Source: DAOVRL01 sp964459805 (GTDB lineage Bacteria > Planctomycetota > Phycisphaerae > Sedimentisphaerales > Anaerobacaceae). From it: 12,121 nt of DNA. A program made the translations under genes and the position numbers. Position 1 is the stretch's first letter. Every line of letters begins with the position of its first letter. Under the pieces are notes generated by a model. That model worked only from the letters and a program-made list of their open reading frames with translations. It was not told where the DNA came from and did no database searches. Shown here piece by piece: positions 7,177-12,121 of the stretch. The DNA is taken from positions 1 through 12,121 of the forward strand of contig CAYWOD010000101.1 in the NCBI GenBank assembly GCA_964459805.1, given 5' to 3'.

Positions 7177-7233
7177 GCGTATAGTATCGTCGTTCCTGCG
7201 CAAGCAGGAATCTATAACCTGTCCGCTATACGC
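7177..7233. repeat. Nested hairpin between thpR and recA
   Basis: Outer arms GCGTATAG (7177-7184) and CTATACGC (7226-7233) pair exactly. The right arm contains the thpR stop codon at 7228-7226. Inside, TTCCTGC (7193-7199) and GCAGGAA (7204-7210) close a GCAA tetraloop, a stable GNRA form on the plus-strand reading. The core CGTTCCTGCGCAAGCAGGAATC resembles another dispersed intergenic repeat found widely in bacteria. There is no T-run. It could separate thpR and recA translation or protect the thpR mRNA end; that is inference. Confidence 0.6.
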
Positions 7234-7801
7234 TGTCTGCTAATTCATAATTTCCCAATACAGTATAGATTGGGCCTTTCGGTGTCAACTGGCTCTGATA
7301 GACACAGACGGCCTCGGCCGGCATAGTCCCGAGCTTGAAATCCTTGTATTCTTCGGTCAATTGCGCCAATTTGAAGCCCGCCTTCGAGTTTCTCACCCGG
7401 CAGAGCGTTAGGTGGCCCGAGAACTTCCTGTTTTCCTTGGGCCAGCCGGCCGAGGCCAACTGCCCATCGAGGTCCTCCTGCAATGCAAGTAACTGATCGC
7501 ACGTCTCGCCCACGCCCACCCACAAGACCCTTGCGCTTCTACCGCCGAAGTGGCCCACGGTTTCAACGTCGATATCGAAACTGTTGTGTCGCCCTGCGAC
7601 GTCCTTTGTTATGTTGCAGACATCGACCACCTGCTCATCTTTGATCTCGCCGAGGAATTTCAGCGTCAGGTGCACGTTCTCCGGATTGACCCACTTGGCG
7701 TCACTCTTTTTGATGTCTATCTTGCTTCGCAGCTCGCTCTGCAAATCCGCCAGACCCTTTTTGATTGCCTCGTCAATATCTATCGCAATAAATACTCGCA
7801 T
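7226..7801 (-). CDS. thpR: RNA 2',3'-cyclic phosphodiesterase (2H family)
   Basis: 191 residues, the usual size for this 2H-phosphoesterase family (formerly LigT, 2'-5' RNA ligase). It hydrolyses 2',3'-cyclic phosphate ends of RNA to 2'-phosphates. The start MRVFIAIDID is typical. The two catalytic HxTx motifs are both present: HLTL (44-47) in VHLTLKFLGEI and HLTL (130-133) in GHLTLCRVR. The loop WVGVGE (94-99) and final strand YTVLGNYEL also fit. It starts 12 bases after the pfkB stop with a modest GCGGA site, so the two are probably cotranscribed. Placement just before recA is common in bacteria, often together with cinA, which is not present here. The cellular substrate of the family is not firmly established. 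Confidence 0.93.
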   Translation of the reverse strand: MRVFIAIDIDEAIKKGLADLQSELRSKIDIKKSDAKWVNPENVHLTLKFLGEIKDEQVVDVCNITKDVAGRHNSFDIDVETVGHFGGRSARVLWVGVGETCDQLLALQEDLDGQLASAGWPKENRKFSGHLTLCRVRNSKAGFKLAQLTEEYKDFKLGTMPAEAVCVYQSQLTPKGPIYTVLGNYELADSV

Positions 7802-7813
7802 CTTGTCCGCCGA

Positions 7814-8725
7814 TCAAAAGCTTGTCACTCCGCGCAGGTTTTCAAGCCTGCTGTCGATATCGGTCTTGTTTATCAAGGTCAGGCCCTGCAGTGAGAAATC
7901 AGCTATGGTGAATGAAGCCGTCACGGTGCCGTAGGCGATTGCCTTCTTCAGCGTCGCAAAGTCCGTCTTGCCGCTCTGTGCCAGATAACCCAAAAGGCCG
8001 CCCGCGAAGCTGTCGCCGGCGCCGGTGGGGTCCCTTACCTCGGGGGCAGGGTACGCAGGCAGCACAAACCTCTCGCCGTCGGCACTGCACATAAGCGAGC
8101 CCGATTCGCCCTTCTTGATAACAACGACACCCAGGCCCATATCCAGAATAATCTGTGCCGCCTTTATCAAATTACGTTCGCCCGCCAGCAACCTCGCCTC
8201 GTCCTCGTTGATTATCAAGCAGTCTGCCTTCTTGAGCAATGATTTCAAATCGTCGAGGTGGTCCTCAATCCAGCATTTCATCGTATCGGCGGCCACGAAG
8301 ACAGGCTCGCGGACCTGCCCGAGCAATTCGAGTTGCAGCTTCGGCATCGTATTGGCCAGGAATACGAACTCGCTGTCGGCGAATGCTTCCGGCACCGGCG
8401 GCGACGCCTCGGCGAGGACGTTCAGCTCGATGTAGTCCGTCGTCCTGTCGTCCATATTCTCAGCATAAGAGCCGCCCCAGCGGAAGGTCTTGCTCTGGGG
8501 CCTGACCTCAAGGCCCGCCAAATCAACGTCTCTGCCCGCAAAGACTTCAGCCAGGTCGAACGGGCAGTCGGCACCGACAACTCCAACAAATCTAACCGGC
8601 CCAAAAAAGCTCGCCGCCATACTGAAATAAACAGCCGACCCACCCAGACAATCCTCACTAACCCCGTGAGGCGTCCTGACCGTATCAATCCCTATCGAGC
8701 CGGTTACTAACAGTGACATGCCCAT
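7814..8725 (-). CDS. PfkB-family (ribokinase-like) carbohydrate kinase
   Basis: 303 residues. Cytoplasmic ATP-dependent kinase of the ribokinase/PfkB fold. Numbering from the second methionine, GGSAVYFS (26-33) is the N-terminal glycine motif and DPTGAGDSFAGG (230-241) the C-terminal signature with catalytic base D236 and its anion hole. NEDE (171-174) matches the family's metal and phosphate region. The substrate cannot be read from sequence; sugar or nucleoside are both possible. Two ATGs, at 8725 and 8719, are in frame. The first is better placed, nine bases after AGGA (8738-8735); the second gives MSLLVTGSIGID, the more usual family start. The ribosome binding site lies inside the last codons of the methyltransferase gene, whose stop is only three bases upstream. 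Confidence 0.93.
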   Translation of the reverse strand: MGMSLLVTGSIGIDTVRTPHGVSEDCLGGSAVYFSMAASFFGPVRFVGVVGADCPFDLAEVFAGRDVDLAGLEVRPQSKTFRWGGSYAENMDDRTTDYIELNVLAEASPPVPEAFADSEFVFLANTMPKLQLELLGQVREPVFVAADTMKCWIEDHLDDLKSLLKKADCLIINEDEARLLAGERNLIKAAQIILDMGLGVVVIKKGESGSLMCSADGERFVLPAYPAPEVRDPTGAGDSFAGGLLGYLAQSGKTDFATLKKAIAYGTVTASFTIADFSLQGLTLINKTDIDSRLENLRGVTSF

Positions 8726-8728
8726 ATT

Positions 8729-9808
8729 CTATATTCCTATCAGTACCACTTCCTCAGAACGATTCGTGCTCAAAACATATTTGTAGTTCTCTCGTCTTGT
8801 CTCCTTAACCGTCGATCTGTATTTCTTCAAAAGCCCTAAGAGGTCGCCGATGGAAGGTACTCCATCGGCTCTGTAAGAGACAACTATGATACTATCCTTG
8901 AATTTACAGAACAAGCGATCAAACGCCGAGAGTATTCTATCTTTATCACACCAGATGCAGGGTATTCGTTTTAGTCTTTTGTGTTTAGTGTTGTAGTCGA
9001 TCATCTCCTGCCATTTGCTGTAGTTGACTAAGCCCTCTAAAAAATGGTAGAAGCCCAAATAATCTACCCCAGTTCCTTTCTTGGAAATGTACGGAGTATC
9101 GATGTAAACAAGATCGAATGTGCCTTGCACGTCAAAAACATCAAGATTTAACGCCTTGTTTTGCCTACCGTTGCAGAAGACCGCTTGATTGGCTTCGGCA
9201 ACGAATTGCCTAAAGTGAGCATCAAATGGAGTGTCCCAAGTGGTCTTGTTGCCAAAATTCCTTTTGACGTCAGAGAATCTGAGATAGAGATTCTTTCTGT
9301 GAAAGAGGTTAAAGGGCCTTTTGATTATGCAGGCCTGGAAGAGAGCAAAATAGGCAAGGGCTTTTTTGTAGAGATCGGTGAGCATGCCGATATTGGTTAC
9401 AACTGTGTCAATCCATTGATTTTCTTCGTCGCTGAAATATATGCCACTAAAAGTATCCTGAACGAACGTAGGATACTTGACCCTTTCCTTCCGAGTGAGG
9501 AGAAACTCGACATCATTCTCCGAGAGCATGGTCGCACTGTTCTCAATGAGTGCCGTGCCAATATACGAGTTGAATTTCAACGCGTCATTATACGTAACCT
9601 TCTTGCCTCTGCTCTTCAGCATGTGCCCTACACACCCAGTCCCGCCAAAGGCATCAAGGACAGTGTCAAAAGTCAAATCCTTGATTGCACCCCAAAGCCA
9701 ATCGACCAACTTCAGTTTGCTTCCCTGAAAACGTGTCGACGGGAATATCGCATCGTCTTCTATGAAAACCATCTGCCTCTTGGCAGTGTTAGTCACTCTT
9801 GTGCGCAC
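8729..9808 (-). CDS. D12-class adenine-N6 DNA methyltransferase
   Basis: 359 residues. It transfers a methyl group from S-adenosylmethionine to adenine N6, here presumably protecting the site cut by the adjacent endonuclease. RFQGSK (26-31) matches the N-terminal cofactor motif X. VLDAFGGTGCVG (50-61) is motif I (FxGxG type). DLVYIDTPY (232-240) is motif IV, with DTPY instead of the usual DPPY. The order motif I, target-recognition region, motif IV is the D12 (alpha) arrangement. Overall it is not like M.EcoRV as I remember that sequence; the tail pattern FYHFLEGLxxYxxW is shared with a broader D12 group. GTG 9808-9806 is the start, with AGGGG six bases upstream overlapping the endonuclease stop. 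Its stop lies three bases before pfkB. The gene is more AT-rich than the flanking housekeeping genes. Confidence 0.9.
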   Translation of the reverse strand: MRTRVTNTAKRQMVFIEDDAIFPSTRFQGSKLKLVDWLWGAIKDLTFDTVLDAFGGTGCVGHMLKSRGKKVTYNDALKFNSYIGTALIENSATMLSENDVEFLLTRKERVKYPTFVQDTFSGIYFSDEENQWIDTVVTNIGMLTDLYKKALAYFALFQACIIKRPFNLFHRKNLYLRFSDVKRNFGNKTTWDTPFDAHFRQFVAEANQAVFCNGRQNKALNLDVFDVQGTFDLVYIDTPYISKKGTGVDYLGFYHFLEGLVNYSKWQEMIDYNTKHKRLKRIPCIWCDKDRILSAFDRLFCKFKDSIIVVSYRADGVPSIGDLLGLLKKYRSTVKETRRENYKYVLSTNRSEEVVLIGI

Positions 9809-9814
9809 GATCTA

Positions 9815-9819
9815 CCCCT
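9815..9819 (-). promoter_or_regulatory. Ribosome binding site of the methyltransferase gene
   Basis: AGGGG on the minus strand, six bases before the GTG start at 9808-9806. It overlaps the TAG stop of the endonuclease gene (9820-9818), suggesting coupled translation of nuclease and methyltransferase. Confidence 0.55.
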
Positions 9820-10618
9820 ATAATTTCTTATATCGCTTGTACTCTTCCAGATTACGATATGGCGGCACTTTAAGATCGACGGCCCTTGCCATATCTTTGG
9901 TCAGATAATACATCCAGTAGTCGTCAAAAACATCTTCTCCAAGAGTTGAAAATGGTCCCTTTCCGCTGACCAATTCGTCAATTTTCCTGGTGGATCCTAC
10001 GTTTTTGGTGTTCCCGCTGCCAGGACCATCGCGAGCGATTCTGTATTTCTCCTGCACAAAAAAGGTGAAATCTTGAATCACCGAAGTTATGCTCTTCAAG
10101 TCCTTCAGTTTATATATCTTTGTTTCACCAGAAGTCTCTTCGACTCTCGAGTAAATCATGCCCAAAACAAAGTGCCCAAGGTAATCATCATAAGGAAATG
10201 CAATATTCTTAGTGCTCTTACGATTTCTGAAATACCCTGTGAATGCCCCTAAGGTCATACCATTCACAGTGTTCTTGCCTTTGCGATAAGAGGTTTTCAA
10301 ATCAACAGCAAATTTCCGGTTCCGAGGATCTATAAACGAAATGTCCGGATAGAAGTTCTGTTCTTTGGAAAGAACCATCTCATACCCATGGTCTTCAGCA
10401 AACTTACACAGTTCAGGAAGGAGGAGAATTTCCATTATTTTTGAAATGACTTTTGTATCGCCGGAGATTGTGTATATATTCTTTGCGACATCAATAAAGC
10501 CTTTTACGACCCAATCACCGCTGTCCGTGGCGACAGCCTTATTGAACGATTCAGCATAGCTCGACAGTTGATTTCTGAATCTTTCTTTGAGACGCCGATT
10601 TTCTTGGGATTTTGCCAT
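9818..10618 (-). CDS. EcoRV-family type II restriction endonuclease
   Basis: 266 residues, slightly longer than EcoRV (245). Recognised by comparison with EcoRV from memory: SGDTKVISKIMEI (52-64, EcoRV SDTKVLSTIFEL), EQNFYPD (86-92, EcoRV QQNHYPD), VDLKTSY (105-111, EcoRV IDIKTTY), GSGNTKNVGS (200-209, EcoRV GSGNTTNIGS) and GKGPF with DYW near 219-235. The PD-(D/E)xK catalytic set is intact: E63, D92, D106, K108. The Q-loop Q87-N88 and R-loop G200, G202, N203, T204 that read GATATC in EcoRV are kept, while EcoRV T187 becomes K205. A GATATC-like target with blunt cutting is likely but unproven. ATG 10618 follows AGGTG by six bases; GTG or TTG a few codons upstream are less likely. It follows gltX by nine bases and is clearly AT-richer, suggesting acquisition by transfer. 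Confidence 0.93.
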   Translation of the reverse strand: MAKSQENRRLKERFRNQLSSYAESFNKAVATDSGDWVVKGFIDVAKNIYTISGDTKVISKIMEILLLPELCKFAEDHGYEMVLSKEQNFYPDISFIDPRNRKFAVDLKTSYRKGKNTVNGMTLGAFTGYFRNRKSTKNIAFPYDDYLGHFVLGMIYSRVEETSGETKIYKLKDLKSITSVIQDFTFFVQEKYRIARDGPGSGNTKNVGSTRKIDELVSGKGPFSTLGEDVFDDYWMYYLTKDMARAVDLKVPPYRNLEEYKRYKKL

Positions 10619-10624
10619 ATTCAA

Positions 10625-10629
10625 CACCT
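10625..10629 (-). promoter_or_regulatory. Ribosome binding site of the endonuclease gene, inside the gltX stop
   Basis: AGGTG on the minus strand, six bases before ATG 10618-10616. Its first two bases are the last two of the gltX TAG stop, so the nuclease can be translated from the gltX transcript without its own leader. Confidence 0.5.
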
Positions 10630-12121
10630 ATTCCGCTTTCCCATCTCTGCCAAACTTCTCCAGCGTATTGTCTATTCTGGCCAATGTTTCATCCTTGCCG
10701 AGCATGCGGACCGAGTCGAAGATCGGGGGGCTGATTGTGTTGCCGCAAATTGCTACTCGCAGCGGCTGAGCTACTTTGCCTAAGCCGAGCTGCTTTTCCT
10801 CCGCCAGACTGCGCAGCATGTTTTCGATTACCTCTTCGCTAAACTTATCCATCACGGCGAGTTTGTCGCGGACGACAGCCAGCACGGCCAGGCCGTCGTT
10901 TTTCAAAAGGACCTTTTTAACGGCCTTATCTTCGTACTCGATCTCATCGCTAACCAGGAAAAGGAATCTGCTCTTGCGCTCGATATCGGCTAATGTCCGT
11001 GCCCCTTCGCAGATCCTTATCAACTCTGAAAGACGCTCGTCTTCGGCTGCAAGGACGGGGGAATCAACCACCTTCAAGTAATGCTTCAGATGCCGGAGGA
11101 GTTTCTCCGGCGAGGTCATTTTGATGTGCTCGGTGTTGAAGGCCATCAGCTTTTTGCGGTCAAAGAGGCTGTTGCTTTTGGTCAATCTCGCTAAGTCGAA
11201 GGCCTCGATAAGCTCGCCGACCGGCATAATCTCGCGATTATCGCCCGGGTTCCAGCCCAGAAGCGCCAGGAAATTCACCATTGTCTCAGGCAGATACCCG
11301 CTCTTGAAGAAATCGACGATATTGATCTCCGGCAGCGGCATGCCGAGGTATTGGGCCATTGCGTCGATGTTCGGCATATCGGGCGTGGTCTTGCCGTTGA
11401 CAAAGGAATCAAGCTCGTCGCAAGTCAGCTTGCCGATGTCCGCAAGCTTGTCGAGGTCCACATCCTGCAAGGTCCCGATGGCGCTGCGAAGCGCCTTCGG
11501 GCGTTCGCGTTTGGAAAGCTTTCCGCCGGTATCGCTGACGGTTACGGACATGTGCACATACTTGGGAAGCTCGGCATCACCGAACAGGGCCCGCCACAAT
11601 GCCTGCTGGCCGGGCGTGTTGTTGAGGTGCTCCTGGCCCCGAATGACGTGAGTAATCTCCATCAACCGGTCATCGACCACGCAAGCGAAGTTGTAAGTCG
11701 GAAAGCCGTCTCTTTTTTGAATGATAAAATCGCCTATCTCGCCCGGTGCAAAGGTGATTTCGCCGCGGACCACATCCTGAACCACCAGCGGCTCGTTCAG
11801 CGGCACGGCGAAGCGCACCGTCACGGGCCGGCCCTGACCGCGCACCTTTTCGGCATCGCGGTCGGTTGGGAAGTCTGCCGGCCGCGCATAGACAAAGCCA
11901 CCTTTGTCGGCCTCAGCCTGCCTGCGCTGTGCCTCAAGCTCTTCGGACGTATCGAAGCAGTAATAGGCCTTGGCTTCAGCGACCAGTTGTTTTACGTACT
12001 TGTCGTAGATTTCCTTGCGCTCGGATTGCAGGTACGGCCCGTTCGGACCGCCGACTTCTGGCCCTTCGTCCCAGTCGATTCCCAGCCACCACAGGTCGTC
12101 CATAACCTGCTGCGTGGCGGT
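10628..12121 (-). CDS. gltX: Glutamate--tRNA ligase, 5' end outside window
   Basis: The last 497 codons are visible; the frame is open to the window edge and the N-terminal HIGH region is missing. GluRS charges tRNA-Glu with glutamate in the cytoplasm. From the first ATG in view (12103): WLGIDWDEGPEVGGP-PYxQSER (6-29), FVYARPADFP (70-79), DGFPTYNFACVVDD (132-145) and THVIRGQEHLNNTPGQ (151-166), all typical class I GluRS blocks. The KMSKS-type motif is KLSKR (195-199). After it, instead of the usual dozen residues before GYLPE, there are about 69 (RERPKALRSAIG to VDFFKS), an insert of about 57 residues that I associate with planctomycete GluRS. GYLPETMVNFLALLGWNPGD and the anticodon-binding C-terminal domain follow. 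It heads the operon that continues into the restriction genes. Confidence 0.97.
   Translation of the reverse strand, partial: TATQQVMDDLWWLGIDWDEGPEVGGPNGPYLQSERKEIYDKYVKQLVAEAKAYYCFDTSEELEAQRRQAEADKGGFVYARPADFPTDRDAEKVRGQGRPVTVRFAVPLNEPLVVQDVVRGEITFAPGEIGDFIIQKRDGFPTYNFACVVDDRLMEITHVIRGQEHLNNTPGQQALWRALFGDAELPKYVHMSVTVSDTGGKLSKRERPKALRSAIGTLQDVDLDKLADIGKLTCDELDSFVNGKTTPDMPNIDAMAQYLGMPLPEINIVDFFKSGYLPETMVNFLALLGWNPGDNREIMPVGELIEAFDLARLTKSNSLFDRKKLMAFNTEHIKMTSPEKLLRHLKHYLKVVDSPVLAAEDERLSELIRICEGARTLADIERKSRFLFLVSDEIEYEDKAVKKVLLKNDGLAVLAVVRDKLAVMDKFSEEVIENMLRSLAEEKQLGLGKVAQPLRVAICGNTISPPIFDSVRMLGKDETLARIDNTLEKFGRDGKAE

Noticed and set aside
8729..9808. Methyltransferase inactive because of DTPY instead of DPPY
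   Set aside because: The catalytic Asp, Pro and Tyr are kept, the second position tolerates change in this superfamily, and motif I and the reading frame are intact. An active nuclease next door would also require it.
9161..9823. Plus-strand open frame of 220 codons
   Set aside because: Antisense to the methyltransferase gene, whose motifs I and IV are clear on the minus strand.
10619..10627. Endonuclease starting at GTG 10627 directly after the gltX stop
   Set aside because: No room for a separate ribosome binding site at usual spacing; the ATG at 10618 has AGGTG six bases upstream.
1..12121. CRISPR array, tRNA or rRNA genes, transposase or integrase
   Set aside because: No regularly spaced direct repeats, no tRNA-like cloverleaf in the gaps, no rRNA wording and no recombinase motifs were seen.

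Overview
This is a 12.1 kb piece of a bacterial chromosome in which every supported gene lies on the minus strand, so transcription runs from high to low coordinates. The organism is most likely a planctomycete, perhaps Phycisphaerae-like. That inference rests on three things: the MIRFSCGKCG-type zinc ribbon fused to a membrane protein, the large insert after KLSKR in the glutamyl-tRNA synthetase, and the lineage-typical PfkB kinase start. No taxonomic marker was searched. Base composition is roughly 55% GC in the housekeeping genes where sampled, and visibly lower in the restriction-modification genes.

Layout in transcription order. (1) 12121-10628: glutamyl-tRNA synthetase gltX, its 5' end outside the window. 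(2) 10618-8729: a two-gene type II restriction-modification cassette. The first gene encodes a clear EcoRV-family endonuclease (catalytic D92, D106, K108; recognition loop GSGNTKN) and the second a D12-class adenine-N6 DNA methyltransferase with DTPY in place of DPPY. (3) 8725-7226: a PfkB-family sugar kinase and the RNA 2',3'-cyclic phosphodiesterase thpR. (4) 7145-3176: recA and alaS, separated by a 205-base gap holding a dispersed-type palindromic repeat; there is no recX between them. (5) 3088-2504: a small lipoprotein with two BLIP/SmpA-like half-repeats. (6) 2466-2380: a short start-less reading frame resembling the last 27 residues of AlaS. (7) 2339-399: two paralogous multi-span membrane proteins, only the downstream one carrying an N-terminal zinc ribbon. 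(8) 398-1: no convincing gene, but a perfect 20-base palindrome.

gltX, the nuclease, the methyltransferase, pfkB and thpR are packed with gaps of 9, 9, 3 and 12 bases and look like one operon. The nuclease gene takes its ribosome binding site from the end of gltX, and pfkB takes its own from the end of the methyltransferase gene, so the cassette sits almost seamlessly between two housekeeping genes. The window contains seven GATATC sites, none inside the cassette, so if the nuclease cuts like EcoRV the host depends on the methyltransferase.

The items most worth a second look are the EcoRV-like nuclease with an altered recognition loop and an unlike methyltransferase partner, and the orphan AlaS-like tail downstream of the lipoprotein gene. 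I see no CRISPR array, tRNA, rRNA or transposase.
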